This document shows, in pieces, positions 10,632 through 24,400 of a DNA stretch of 64,000 nucleotides. The notes below the pieces were generated by a model, which did no database searches, was not told where the DNA came from, and saw only the letters and a list, made by a program, of their open reading frames with translations. Where the stretch lies: NCBI RefSeq assembly GCF_000002865.3, contig NW_001865040.1, forward strand, positions 432,905-496,904, in the 5' to 3' direction. The translations under genes were made by a program, and so were the position numbers. Positions within the stretch are counted from its first letter, which is position 1. Each line of letters opens with the position of its first letter. Source of the DNA: Monosiga brevicollis MX1 (taxonomy: Eukaryota; Opisthokonta; Choanoflagellata; Craspedida; Salpingoecidae).

Positions 10632-13600
10632 ATGGCGGGGGGTGATTTGATGAGCATAAAGCAGCGTCTCAAGTCCTGGGAGCGCGAATTCGAGGCCAAG
10701 CATGGGCGCCGCCCGAGCGACGCTGATGTGCGCGCGCATCCCGCAATTGGTACGCCTGTATCGGTTTTCCGTGCTGTGCACTCCACCACTTTTGGTGCGC
10801 AAGGACGGCGCGCCATCTTGAACTGGAGTGTGGCTTACCAACTATGCTCTGGTCTTGGGCTCTTTTGATAGAATCCGTATATCGGTCCTATTCCAACGCA
10901 AAGCGTCGCGCAAGCCGACCCACTCAAGATGTCCCAGCAGCCCCCGCACCCACGGTTGGTTCAGCCTGCTTCTCGCCTGCTGAGTTGCCTGTCTGTCCTG
11001 ACACCACCGCATGCTTGCTAAAACCACAACTGATATCTGGAACGGCCGTTGGTGTCTGGGCCCATCTTATCCACCCAGCAGACCGAGACCACCACGGACA
11101 GCTTCGATGCTACCATGGGCAAGGTTTTGCGAGAAATGGCTGTTTTGCAGCGCCAGACTCTCTTCCAAGCCAAGGCACCGCTTGCACCTGCATCAACCGC
11201 GGCACAACAACAACCGAGCTCCACTTGTGCCGTCACCAGCTCCAAATCGCGTCAAGACAGCGATGATGAAGGCGCTTCAGGCGCCTTTGACGCCGCGCGA
11301 TGTCTGGCAGCTTTCGACAGTGGCTTCTCCTTGGCCTCGCGCAAGATCCGCCAGCGTCCACGGCCTCGCACTTTGAGCGAGGCTCCCTTTATGCGTGCTC
11401 ACAGTCCTACCCACACTAGCGGGGGCGGCTTTGCTACTCTTCAACTCTCACCCATGCGCACACCGCCCAAAGCGCATCGCCATCAAAGCACCTCTGAGGC
11501 TGTGCACCGAGGGGAGTACCCACGCATAGTATCCAGCTCAGAAAGCCATGGTCCCAAGAGCATAACAGAAGCAAACTCTGTTGTGCCGACATCAAAACTC
11601 GGTTCCACGTCAACCGCGCATGCTATGGCCGACTTTGAAGCCCCGGCTTCAAACGAGTTTGCCGAAACTGCGGGGACGGGCGCGGCCACAAAACAACCAC
11701 ACCGCCGTCTCAGTAAGTACCATTGGCAATTTATAGCCATGCATGCCGGGGCATCGGAGATTGTTGAAGTGTACTTTGCTCCGCCCTCAATCATGCTTGA
11801 ATATCTCAATCGTAGAACTGGATCCATTCTCGCTGGGACTGCAAAACATTGAACAAACAGACGTTTCCTCGACGGGTCCCGGTAAGTCCCAGGCGCCGTG
11901 TCGCGCTAGTCTCCGTTGTCTCGCGCCATGCCTACCATGGTCACTTGACTCGCACCCTCGACATTTTAATCTGATGTCCTGCGTCGCTCTGCGCCCAGGC
12001 CGTACCAACTTTCGAAGGCTCAACACAAAAAAAGGCGGGGGTGGCTTCCGTCGGGGCGCAAGGGTAAGCACGAGGGCACCTGCCAACTTGCCTTCGGTGC
12101 CCCCTTTTATCTATCCTGACTCGATTGTACTTTTCTCCTGACTCGATTGTACTTTTCTCTCGGCCGCGACAGGCCAAGTTCACTCGCAAGTACAAACAAA
12201 CACACCACCGCAACCATGTTGGCCGTGATGCATGTCGCATGTGCGGGGAGGAGGTCGGTTGACGTGCTGCTTGAGGCCTCATGTTAAAAGCTGGCTTGGG
12301 CCATTTGCATGCTTGTATACTTGTTGCTTTTGCTTCTCTAAGCATCTCGTGTGGATGCGAATGCTGTGTTGTTCGCTTGGTTTTGTAGGGTCATTGGGCC
12401 ACCGACTGTCCACTGCGAGGAACATCCAACATGCATTCCAAGTTTGATTTCGACAACCCCATCGAAAACGATAGCCACTCCATTGGCGTTGAATTACGTG
12501 GCCCGGTGGTGCCAGAATACCGTCTGCAACGCCTTGCGTCCGCTGAGACAAACGAGGCAACCTTTCCGACGGCGAGTGCAACTCCGAGCGCCCCCCTGCA
12601 CGACTCGGGCGGAGCTGACTCTCCTACTCCGGCCCCGTCAAGCGGTTTGAGTGCAAACCACACACGCCCAATATCACCACCATACGAAAGCCAACACGCG
12701 CACCCCACGTCCGGCACTCAAAAACCTTCTCCTCTGCTTCAAGGCAACCCGCCGTCTCCTGCAACGCAGGCCCTTGATCCTTATGATTTTGACAACGAAG
12801 TTCAAGCCGAACCCTCGATCCCTTCGACGCTAGTCAAGCCTGGCTCATTGGCAAAACGGAAGAAAACAGCCAGCGAACCTCTGTCTCTTGATTCAAATGA
12901 CGGGCCGCCAGCACGTGACCCCAAACAAGTCAAAGCGTTGAGTCCTCAGGTTGGTGTCAACAACTGGCGTCATCAGATAGCCACACTACCTCTGCATACG
13001 CTTACCCCACGCCTTTCTAATCTTGCTTGAAGGAAACTGACCAAGTCTCGAAATCAAAAGCCAAACCTCCAGCAGCCAAGCGGCTGCCAAAAGGACACAA
13101 GTCATCTGCGCGCGCAAGCCGTGGGCGAGGAGGTGCTCGTGCGCGAGGCTCTGGTCGCACTTCAGGTTCGTTGCGCTTGCTTGTACGTCTGACCTTGCCA
13201 GCATTTTGTTGATTCAGGTTTCAACCACGTAGGACGTGCCGCTCGAGCCAAATCCGCTGCCGTACATGCACCCCTCTACACACTCGAGTTTGATCGACAA
13301 CTTGACAACCGTGATCCGTGCGTACATTACGTTCGAGCCGTGTCCTGCAGTTGCGGCTGATCGGTCGCGTCTTTGAGCGAGTTCTTCCAAATGCGTGTCA
13401 TCATCACACCCACTTTGCTCTGTCTGGACCTCTCTTTGCTTCTTTCTTTCCTAGGCTGCCAGACCAGTACTGGCCCGTTCCCAGTTCAACAGGCCTGCAC
13501 ACGCTTCTTAAAACTGTACGTCTCCGCCCAACGCATACGTGCAAAGGTTGGTCGACAGCTGACTATGCGAACATACGTAGCACTTTGGATATGATGAGTT

Positions 13601-16600
13601 TCGACATGGTCAAGAGGCTGCCATTGCCCGAGTGCTGCGCCAACAGTCAACGCTGCTGATTCTGGCGACCGGCACTGGCAAATCTTTGTGCTATCAGGTT
13701 TGTCATCAAAGTTGAACAGTGCGGGCCTCGTTCCATTTTTTTTGGTCATTTTGAAGCTTGCTTGTCTGCTTGTCTCACGCAGCGTATTAGTTGCCCCTTT
13801 TGTACCTGACAGATCAGTTTCGGTGCATGGGGCTGGTCATCACACCGTTGCTGTCGCTAATTCAGGATCAGGTTTGCGCCCACTTCTTAACTGGATGTAG
13901 AAGTGCTCGTCAAAGGCTCTATCTCACCTGAGACTGCCTGAACATGTTATTCACAGATTGCCCAGCTGCCCAAGGGCTTGCGTGGGGCTGCACTGAACAG
14001 CACCTTGACACCAGAACAAGTCTCAGCTACCAAAGTCGCCGTTTTGGAGGGTCGTATTGATGTCTTGTTCATTGCCCCAGAGACGCTCATTACCTCCTGG
14101 TGCGTCCAAACACCGGTTGTACCCCGTTTGAAGTTGGGCGTCACACACCCTCTCACGTGCTATGCCTGCCCTGAAACCTTCGTGGCGACGTGCGCAGGCT
14201 ACAGCAGCTGTTGCTGCACCGTGATGCGCCCCGCATTGCTTTTGCTACCGTGGATGAGGTGCTGATTCTTTCTGTGCTGCGCCTCGCTCTTCGAGTTACT
14301 TGAAGCATTGCCACTTTGTCATCGTTGCCTCGTTCAAAGCACTCATTGATTAAACCCGCTGATGGTTTCAACAACATGCAGGCACATTGCGTGTCCGAAT
14401 GGTCACACAACTTTCGCCCTGCCTATCTTCGAATTGCCGGCGTGCTTCAAAACGTCTTTGGTGTTCACAACATCCTTGCTCTTACAGCGACAGCCACGCT
14501 AGTAACACAGGTCTGTGCCTCCTGATAAAGGCAGAGCCGTACGGCCAGTGCCTGTATGGATCTTGTTGCTGTACTGGCGAAATTGGTCTATTACCCGCTT
14601 TTCCGCCTCATTTGATTTGTTGCCCCGCTTAGCGCTCGATCCAAACACACCTGGGCATCGAAGACTCTGGAATAATCCGGCTATTCAGTGTGCCAAGCAA
14701 CTTACAATTGGCTGCAAGTACCCCAATGGATCGCAAGCAGCGTTTGGTGTATCTACTCAAGGTCTGCTGGCTCATGGTCCAACAAATGCGTGGTGACCAG
14801 CCCAGTAAAGCCGCACCTTTTTTACTCATGATTATCCCTCCTCTGTGTGGCTCAAGGTGCATCATCTGTATTCCGAAGGCGCAACCATTGTATACTGCTC
14901 AAAGCAGAAGGAGACGGAAGCCCTGGCACGAACGCTTCGAGCTGAAGGCATCGCAGCCCAGGCGTATGTTGACAAACGCTAGCCTGAGGGACAATATTTC
15001 TCTTTTTCGTATTGTTGAAGGCGATGCTTGGCTGCCTCATCACTGTCATCCATGGCATGGCACCAACTAGATACCACGCAGGGTTGCCTGCCACTACGCG
15101 CCAGCGAGTTCAACGCGCCTTTGCGACAAGCAAAATTCGGGTGATTATTGCTACCATTGCCTTTGGCATGGGCCTTAACATTCACAACGTTCGAGTTGTG
15201 ATTCATTATAGCTTGCCTCATGCCCCTGAAGCGTACGCTCAAGAAGTGGGCCGCGCCGGCCGCGTACGTTCCTTATGCATGCTTTACTGCGGCATCTGCA
15301 ATGGGCAGCGCTCGCCATGTATCATTCCGCATTTCCTCCGCGTGTTTGTGCATCCGCACATATTTAGGATGGTCTGCCAGCCTACTGCCATGTCTTCGCG
15401 CACCCTGAGGACCTGGAAACCCACCGCTGTCATGCTTACGGCGATTCAGTTGATTTGGTGAGTGGCACACCACAACCTCGGGCGCTGCGCGCGACGTATG
15501 CTTGCTAGGACGGGCTCATTTGTATTCTTCCATTAGGTGGGTATTAAGCGCTTGATGGAATATGTGGCAGGTCCTGCGGCCATCTCCACAACGGTGCGTC
15601 TCGTCACTCCTCCAGAGCGGCAGTCGTTGTTGGCTGAGCGTGGATGTAACCACGCTGAATAATGGGTATCTGGCAGACGGTATCTCGTATCCGAGCCCAG
15701 ATGCGCCAAACAGGAGCAACTGGACAAGCCCTAGCCACACAAGCAGCCAAACAACGCATCTTTCATGGCGTGCTGGACCTGGACGAGATTTCTGTTCTCC
15801 TGGATCTGAAGGAGGTGAGACGACTTTGTTAGCGCGCGCCTTTCTCAGGTCTGAACTCCCTGTGTGGGGCTCTCTCACGCGTTATGTACACCCTAGACGG
15901 TATTGACCACCATGTTGTCCAACTTGGAGTTGCTCTCATCCGGGAACATTCAGCTGGGCAGTCGGTGTGCGGTACGTCTTGGCTTTTGCGCCCTGAGCAC
16001 CGTTTGCTTACATTGGCCATCGATTTGCAGCACCTTTTCATCGCTTCATCCAACGATGACCTTGCTGTGCCATGTCGAGACAGGCTAGTATCACATTTCA
16101 TGTCCGAGACGAGGCTTTTGCCACAACCGACCCGTTACTACGTGCCGTCAGTGCCGCAGCCCGGCCTCAAGCGGGCGGCCGTAAAGGTTAGTTGAACAAA
16201 CTAGCGTATCGGAACCTACAACGTGTTGTTTCGGATGAACTTGTTTCATGACCTTTTTGAACTCTTTGCGCAGGTCATGAAGTGTTGGATGCTCATGGAC
16301 TAATGGAGGTGGCAGCGGCGACGGGTCTCAAGCCCTCTGAAATTGTGATCAATTTACATGGCATGCGTGCAGCGGGCAAGATCTTTTGCGAGGAAGGCAA
16401 CACAGGCGTGGCTTTTTCTCTACGTGAACCCTTGTCCACGGATCAGGTGGATGCATGGGTGGCAGCGCTTGCCGACAAGGCGTCGGCGTTTGAGCGCTCC
16501 CTGTTACAAAAGTCAGAGGAAATGCATGCCATTGTTGAGAGTGCAGCGGCTATGGAAGGCACAGAAACAGGTGAGTCGGCAGCTTTGTTCACCTGGGGAC

Positions 16601-17015
16601 TTGTTGGGAAGCCTTGATATGTGAGTCAAGCGCGCCAACCACGTGTATTCTGTTTGTGTAGCAACGGCTTCTTCGCTGGCCAATCAATTGATTCGTCAGC
16701 GCCTCGAGAAGTACTTTGAGGCTACAGAACCTAGCCTACAGAGCTCGCTAGGTGGCAAGCGCATTCAAGACGAAGCACCCTTGCGGCGCGCCATCCATGC
16801 TTTCCTAGAGCGTCGCAGCCCTGATGAGCGGGTGAGGCCGATTGTGCAACCATGGGCTTGGATCGTGTTTGTGTGAGCATTCGAGCGTCTCATCTTCTGT
16901 GCGCGTGGCATTGTAGAGACTGACACCGCGAGTCGTGGCTCGTATTGCCTATGGTATTGGAAGCCCTGCTTTCCCGTCGGAGGATTGGTGGAACTCTAGT
17001 CTGTGGGCCAAGTAG
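10632..17015 (+). CDS. RECQL4: RECQL4-type RecQ DNA helicase (Sld2 + zinc knuckle + helicase)
   Basis: About 20 exons. Exon 1 (10632-10749) encodes an Sld2-like N-terminus ([20 protein letters not shown]), joined to [11 protein letters not shown]. Exons near 11.99-12.45 kb give a basic GRTNFRRLN segment, then a CCHC knuckle, CRMCGEE|GHWATDC, split by an intron. The helicase core follows: [11 protein letters not shown], Walker [11 protein letters not shown] (~13.67 kb), [35 protein letters not shown], then [11 protein letters not shown] and [15 protein letters not shown] (~15.1-15.4 kb). The RECQL4-specific C-terminus ends in [21 protein letters not shown], stop at 17015. RECQL4 acts in replication initiation and genome stability. 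A few internal borders near 11.0 kb and 15.6-16.2 kb are uncertain. The start is the first ATG before the Sld2 motif. Confidence 0.93.
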
Positions 17016-17530
17016 GTTCAACTGGCTCTGCTGCCGCATCACTGCAATGAGCCAGCATCACGAAAAACTCACGCGCAATCATGGCCATCTCTAATGTTGC
17101 AGGTTTCGTCCCATAGCATTCGAGCAACTCATGAGCATTGCACAACAAGTCCTCATCGATCTTGCTTAAGAGATAGCAGCTCAACTAGGGCTTGAGTCAG
17201 GGGTCAACTGACTCTTGTTTGTTCATACAAGTGATTGCACCGCACCCTTTGTTCTGACAGCTGAGCTGCACATCCAATTGATGGTGAATCCCAAAATTCT
17301 TGATTCATGTGTGGATATCATGTGTGAATATAATTGTCAGCGACGTGCAGAGATGTTGGTTTACGACTTGAATTGTGATTTACAGCACGACTAGACATAA
17401 CAAAGGCTGCAGCCGCAGCAAAAGCCGGCCGCACCCTAAGCACAAACTGGCTCTCAACGCACGCCAGCCGGGCATTTCCCCAATGAAAGCGGCCGCGGCC
17501 TCAAACTTGTTGGGCTTGATATGAAGGCGA
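17016..17530. other. Convergent intergenic region between RECQL4 and PES1
   Basis: About 515 bases between two stop codons. On the minus strand, 17184-16996 holds a 62-codon open frame (starting MSCYLLSKIDEDLL) that has plausible composition but no matching exon or recognised domain. Otherwise nothing is seen. Confidence 0.45.
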
Positions 17531-20500
17531 TTACTTCTTTGACTTTTTGGCAGACTTTTCCTTGTCAATCTGCTGACGACGGGCAGTGAGCTTTTGAGCC
17601 TCGACCTGCTTCTGCTTCTGTAAACGTGCAAACATGTTGGCAGATGCCGATAGAAAGAGCGTGAGCAGAGGACGCAACCACGGCGGGAACAACGGCGGGA
17701 ACAACGACACAGTTTTGGCAAGCGCGGGATGGGTACGTTGGTCGACTCAACAACGAACCTTTGAGTGAACGATGCGGTTGTACAGGGTGCGGTCGCGCTT
17801 TGACATCATCAGCTTGGCCATTTCCTGAGAAGCGAGGGCCAACCACAAAAAAAAATAAAAAATAAAAAATAAAAAATTAGTGAGCTGGCGGCTCACGCTT
17901 GCGCATTTAATGGCAGTGGCATCAGAAAACTGACCTTGCGTTCTTCCTCAGCCGCCTTGCCCTTCTCTGCCTTGGTTTTCTTGCGCTTGGCAGTGTTGCC
18001 CTTGGGTTCTTCAGGCGCCCTGGAGAAGTGTGCGATATCAAGTGTTAGAGCAGCACGCTTGACTCAAAGCTAAGCAAGCATCAACGTAGGACTTACTCGG
18101 CTGTATCGTCTCCGCGCAGTTCAGCCTCAAGCTCCTTGCGGTAGATATCTAATCACATCAAAGGTCGGGCAATGAGCGTAGGCACCCACATGGGCACGGG
18201 GAAAAGAGAGGGGCGGAAGCAGTCGAAGAGAAAAACAAATGGCCTTTACCTTCGTCATCAATCTCCTCAGGCGCCTCTGACTCGTCAATGGTCATGTCAG
18301 TCTATGAAAGCGCAAAGACAACAAGCCAAACCATATGAGGTGAGTGAAAATGCCAAATTAAAAAAGCACAGGGGAAAAACAACCTCATCAAGGGTATGTG
18401 ACAAGCATAAGGGCGTACGCTGTGGATGTTCTTGGCAGCAGCCAATTGTGCACGACGCTCTGGTGGCATGTAGTCATCAGCACCCTCCTCGACAAATGGT
18501 GACAAGTGAGGGGGAAGAACAGCGCCCAAGGTATAGGTCGACGTGGGCAGCAGCTAACCGCAGCAGAGATCGATCATGTGTGAGAAAAAGCGGCACAGTA
18601 AAGGAAGAAGTGAAAGAAGACGTGCACGTACAGCTTTGGCGTTGATGCAGTCATACACCCACTGAGGTTGCACATAGTGGCGACCATCAAAGGTCTGACT
18701 AACAGCCGGACGATCCACAATGTGATGGGTGATGCGGGGATCATCCACCCCATACGGTCCCGCCTCTGCTTCGTCCAGGGCGTCCCAAGACACGTTGCCA
18801 CCAAAGCTGCGAATCACAAACTCAAGCGAATAGCGAGGCACCTGCACGTACACGCCATAAACCGGAGATAAGAAAGGGGGAAAAAAAAATATTATAGTAA
18901 GATGCAAGTCGGAGAGCGAGTCAACTTGAGTCTCCATGAACCACATTTCGAATTTGAGGCATACCTCGCGTGACAAGAAGAAGTACAAGTTTTGAAAAAT
19001 GCGGGTGGCTGCATCTGCCTCGGCAGCAGCTTCTTCAAGATCCTGGCCCGAGGGCACGTTCATGTCTGAGTCGACCGCAGGGTCTGCCATGGCCTCGAAG
19101 GTGTCAAAGGAAGCCTGGTCACGATCTACACAGCCAGGCAAACACAAATTAATTGGCATACATGTCTTGCTTGTTCTAAAAAAGGTTGGAACGATCAGAT
19201 TGGCAAGTACCTACCGGCCGGTGCAGCTTCTTGTTTGGTTTGAGCGTCCAGCTCTTCTTCCTCATCGTTAAGGTCTTCATCCATAGCTGCCTTGACGTCG
19301 GCTAAAGCCTGGGCGACGCGAGACTCTGTCTTCTTGGCTTGCTTACGATGATGCTTGGACATCGTCTCACTGGCCTCAGATTGCGCGGCTTCAAACTCCT
19401 GCTCCGTCTGCATCTTAAGGGCGGAGAGGCCCAGGCCAGCGCTGTCCTTCAGCGCGTCACGCTATGTTTGGTATGATGTGAAGCATGGAGACATAAAATC
19501 CAGGAGCGATGCGCGATATGTGAGCGTGGGCGGTTTGAGAGCCACTCTCCAGGATGATCAAGTCAACCAGACAACACCACCATAGCATGTGGGATGAGTT
19601 CTTCGCACCTGCGGGGGGTAGTGCATGCCGAGTGTGGCGTAGAGCTTGAAGTTGACAAAGCCGAGGAGAGTGAGATAGAATTGTAGGAACGTGCCCATGA
19701 CACGGAAATCAACGTCGGTGGGGACATCGGTGGCAAACTGGTAAGGCGCAATCCATGTGACGGTTTGACCCATGATTTCAGCCTGATAGTAAATGCCCTT
19801 GATGGAGAGGAAAACCTTGCGCAGTGCACGAGCGCGCACAACGTAAAGCATAAACTCGTTGCAAAGGCGGCGGCACTTTTCGACCATGCGAGCCTATGGT
19901 CAAGCGAGAGGGTGTTGGAATGAATGAGACGCATGCGATGACAAAGAATGCGCTGGACAGCATGGCCTGGTGGTGCGCACGAACCCGAATCACGCCCGTC
20001 TGTGGAAATGAAGCAAATAGGAACAACATGCAGAGGCAGTCGTCCAAGTCACGGATGGCGTCCACGAATGAAGGGTAGCTATAAAATTCCAAAAAAAGGG
20101 GGGGGGGGAAGCAAAGTGAATGGAGTGTTTGAGCCACAGGTTTTTAGAGGACGAATGGAGAGATTAAGGTAAGGTGGTTGGCCGTACCGCTCTTTCACCA
20201 AGTGGTTGACTTTGACCTTGGGCTCACGGCGGCGAATGGCCTTGACGACACCGGGCTGGTCTTTAGCCTCGGCCTTTTTCAGGCGACGGGCATAAGTCTA
20301 TGGGATCACAGTGTTGCAGGCAAGACGTTCAAAGTCACATCGTCGTGAGAACAAGGTGACACGCAAGGCACGAATGAGACGCGGTCTATTACGAGTACTT
20401 CTCGGCCAACTACAAAGGTTCATAACACCGAGACCGCCCGCGCTAAGGTGAAACACACCTTGAGTTCACGGAAGCGCTGCAGAAGGGGCTCGTGCAACAG

Positions 20501-21073
20501 CCAATTGATGTCCTTGACAAAGTAGTAGGTGCGATTGGCAGTAGATCCAGTCACCTTTCAGATGCATCACAAACACACACGGAGAAGATTCAAGCCGCAA
20601 TGAGTCGAAACCGTCTCGAGTCGTTCACCACGACCACCGGCCAAGACCTGCCATGACAGGAAAGAAGGGTCAGACAGGGGACGCCATACCTTCTTCTTGT
20701 TCGGAGGCTCGCGAGGATAGATGCCCTTGAGAATGCAAAGTCGTCTAAGAATCGAGTTTCCAAAAATCATGCATGGCACATGGACAAGCCAAGGACATGA
20801 GCATGTCGTCGAGGTCGTCATCGAAGAGTTGGCCTGTCAAAGCTGCGTACCGAAAATCAGCCAAGGAAAGCTGCAATTTGCGCACGGCGCGGGACCGAGA
20901 CATGTACTCGGTAGCCGTACCTTCCTCTCCCTGTCATCAAAGTCAGGCAAGGAACATGAGCACCAACAGAGACCAAGACAAGCATGGCGTTGCCGAGCTG
21001 GTGATGTTATTTATCTTTCTTTTCCGAGCAAAGTGGCGAGCATCTCACCCACCTTCTTCTTAATACGACCCAT
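17531..21073 (-). CDS. PES1: Pescadillo ribosome biogenesis factor
   Basis: At least eleven exons. Exon 1 is 21073-21053 (MGRIKKK), exon 2 is 20930-20851 ([10 protein letters not shown]), and later exons give [66 protein letters not shown] and [14 protein letters not shown]. The BRCT domain lies at ~18.9-18.6 kb ([37 protein letters not shown]), followed by LPPHLSPF. Two acidic linkers follow. The penultimate exon (17824-17759) has [19 protein letters not shown] and the last (17617-17531) a lysine-rich tail. PES1 works with BOP1 and WDR12 (PeBoW) in nucleolar processing of 27S/32S pre-rRNA for the 60S subunit. All diagnostic blocks are in family order. A 3' intron holds an A/T-rich repeat near 17850-17878. 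Confidence 0.96.
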
Positions 21074-21457
21074 GGCGACGGTGTTTCGTGGAAGCTAAGA
21101 AAGCCTTCCAAAAGTCACGACGCAAGTGCTCAATCCACCTGCCCTGCGCTAGCAAATCTTCTCCAGACCGCCAACTCGCCGCCGCCACGAGGTCGCTCTC
21201 GCCCCACGACCAAGAGACCAAAAGGCGAACAAATGAACGAATGGATGTGTGTGTGTGTGTGTGTGTGTAAGCTTGAACACGCTTGTCTTTGCCGCGTGCG
21301 TGTGTGTGCTGACATCTCACATTCTTCTTTGAGAGAGAGAGAGAGTGTGTGTGTGTGTGTGTGTTTTGGCTTTAGAAAACGCACGCGGTCAATTGATGTT
21401 CTAAATATAGAGAATATCATCATCTATTTTTGGGAGCTATTGAATCGCAATGTCAGG
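21074..21457. other. Spacer between SMG-like stop and PES1 start, with TG repeats
   Basis: A 384-base head-to-tail spacer containing TG runs at about 21246-21268 and 21342-21363 and a GA run at 21331-21342. It should carry the PES1 promoter and the upstream gene's 3' end. No gene is seen. Confidence 0.5.
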
Positions 21458-24400
21458 TTAGGGCGCGAGGAGTTGAGCTTGAAGGGTGCCAAGGTCTAGG
21501 GCGGCAACGCCAGCTGCTCGGCTACGGAGCTGCAAATTTCGATCACCCGTCACAATGGCCACGCGTTTGAGGAGATATTTGCGCTGGGCTACGTTCACAA
21601 CCTCATCTGGGCGCTCCTGATCCTGGTGGCGCCGCGCACCCTGCAAAATCACGGCATCATTGTTGTCCGCCTCGCGGCGGGCTCCAGCCTCGTGTAAGTT
21701 TGTTAAAGTGGCAAAGAGCTGACCCGAGGCAGTGAGCGCTTGAACCGGATGGCCAGCTGCGGGCTGAGCTTGAATCCACGACAATGCGGCCTGTGCCGCC
21801 GCGGTACGCCGTTGAAATTCGCCAGAAGAATCTTGCGCCATGCCCTCGAGCTCACTCAACACTGGGTCAAACCATACAAATGAAAAAGCCAACATGGTGA
21901 AACGTTTGACAGGCCCAAAAGCGCGCGCGCACAAAAGCAGGCGGAGACGACTGAAAGCGTCGTTACCTGTAATGGGGATGGCCAAGGTAAAAAGGCGCAG
22001 GGCCAGTACTGACTCCCAAATGGCAAAGGCCTTGTCTTCCAAGAGCACGTTGGTGTCCAACACGAGCAAATCGGGCTGCACAACCCATTGCAGATCCGCA
22101 GTGCGCCGTGCTTGTGCCAAGGCATCGTCAAAGGCGTTGTGCTGTTCTGTTTGCTCCTGCAATAGACGATCCAGTTCACCTTGTAGTGAGGAGGCCAGTT
22201 GTGACAACTCAGGCTGCTCGTCCTCGTCCCCACCACTCGGCTGGTCGGAAGATGTTTGAGCATCTTGTTCATTTGAGCCACGTGCATGATCGCTGGTGCA
22301 CAGCGCCTCATCCCCGACGGCTGCAGCAGCGGCTTCATTGGTGGCGTGAGATCGAGGGGTCTGGATGCGGCACTCAAAGCGGCCCTCATGGATATCCAAT
22401 ACGTCAGGACGCTCCAGGCTCAACTGCGCCATTCGTTGCACCAAAAGAAAAAGACGCACCACAACCAAAGAGGACCGAGCAATCGGGGACGGCCAATCCT
22501 TGGTAGCAGTTGCTCCCAGGTCAATGCGATACCACTCGTGTTCCCATTCCCGACTCAGTGAACGAAAGGGTCGTAATCCTCGAATATAAAAGCGCTCTGG
22601 AAGATGACACTTTGCTTCTCCAGCCATGGCTGACCACGTGTCCAGGACAGTCATGGCCTGACCCAGGGTAGCCACCACGTCCAGCGTCTCGGCCAGCCGT
22701 GTCAGTTGTGCCACCAAATGCAACTGAGGCTGCCTTGAGCAGTCGGTGTCATCTGCTCTCTCCAGGTCTTCGAGGTCTTGAATCGTAACATCAGATCCAC
22801 TGTCTTCGTTCCCAAAGTCAGAATGCATGCCTGCCTGGTCTGCCTCTTCTTCCTCGTCGTCTTCGTCGTCTTCGTCGCTATCCTCCTCATCAGAGCCACT
22901 CGCGCCATCATCCCCGCTGTCAGATGACCCTGTGTTTCGCACAGTCATGCGCAGCAAAGCCGCGCGCAATGAAGCCGGGCTTTCCTCTTCATCAACTTCA
23001 ACCTCTTCACCGCTTGCCTCATGAACGTCAACTGCTTGGGCTTGATGAGCGTCTTCGGCTTGATCTGTAGCTTTGGTTGCGGCCGTCGTTGTCGCTGACG
23101 TTGCCGTACTCATGCCTTCCGCAGTTGAGGATGCGGGAGCATCGCCTTCACTCCACCAACGTGTTAGCATGGTTGCCCATCGAGGCAAGGCAAATTCCAG
23201 AAGCACCACGGCCAAGTTGCCTAGATCAGTCACAGCTGCAATAAAGGCCTGTCCGTCACCGCCGCTCTCGGTAGATAAAATGATATCGGTGTGACTCAAC
23301 AAATGTACAGCCGCCATCACCTCCGATACTGCGGGCACAGGGATTGGCAGGTGAGAGGCAAAACTTGATCACGACGCCAGAAGCGTGAGGCAAACATGGC
23401 TTTGCCAGAGCGTACAGGGCACAAGCCGTTCGAGCCCCTCTGGATGCCGCGCGTCTCCAGCGGTATCCGGGAGCGCCTGCGTGCAGCTCTCTAGCATAGA
23501 CCTGCAGCATGCATGTGGAATGACGGGCAAACTTGTTAGCGGCTTGTGCTCAGCAATACATGTGTTGTGCAAACAACAACGGCTCACGAGATGCAAAGCA
23601 GGCAAAACACGCACGTCCACAGCTGTCGGAGCGTGCGCAAGTTGAAAGCGGAGCGAATCTGTGCCACAGCTGAAAAGCACAATCATAGCCAACAATGAGC
23701 GGAGCCGACACTGAATATCACCACCAAGCTGGCCAGACAAGAGCTCTTTCTAGAAGTTGCACGTACCGGGCTCGAGACCCTGATTCAGGGGGACTGTGTG
23801 CAGCCATGGCGTTAGCAACGCAAACTTGAGAGCAAAGTTGCGACCCAAGGGTCGAAGTCCTTGATGCTGCCCCACAACATGTCGCAGGCCTGCATCGACA
23901 ATTTGCATGGTTGTCGCTAGCTCCTCGGCCCTGGTCACGCAGCATGTGGCATGAGTACTGAAGCGGGAGCCGGTCGCGCACAGTGACACGGAAACTGCAA
24001 AACCCGCACCTCATTTGTTTATACAGCATGGCCACCAGAGCAAAAATACCGTGCATGGTTATCTTAACAACCTCTGCAACTGACAACTCGGCCAGTTGTT
24101 GGGTAAGACGATGCAGATCCGAGTTGGACGACCCCCGCTCATCAAAGGCCTCCACGAGCTCGGGCTGAGTCTCGCAGTTGGCAAGAGCTTGCTGCAGCTC
24201 CACGCGAGGCCGCAGCCACACTGGCTTGCGCTGCTCGTCAGAAATGTCAAGTCAGAGCAAGACCGCCTGGCACATTCAAAATGGAAAGTGATGCTTTTGC
24301 AAGCCACATACGTTGGAGATGTTGGTCGAAGATTCAGACGCGGAAGTCGAGGTCTTGCCAGCCGTGGCTCGCGCATGCGTGGTAGCAAGCGAGTCCTGCG

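Noticed and set aside
16996-17184. 62-codon minus-strand frame after the RECQL4 gene (starts MSCYLLSKIDEDLL)
   Set aside because: Composition is plausible, but no adjoining exon, domain or promoter was found, and its end overlaps the RECQL4 stop.
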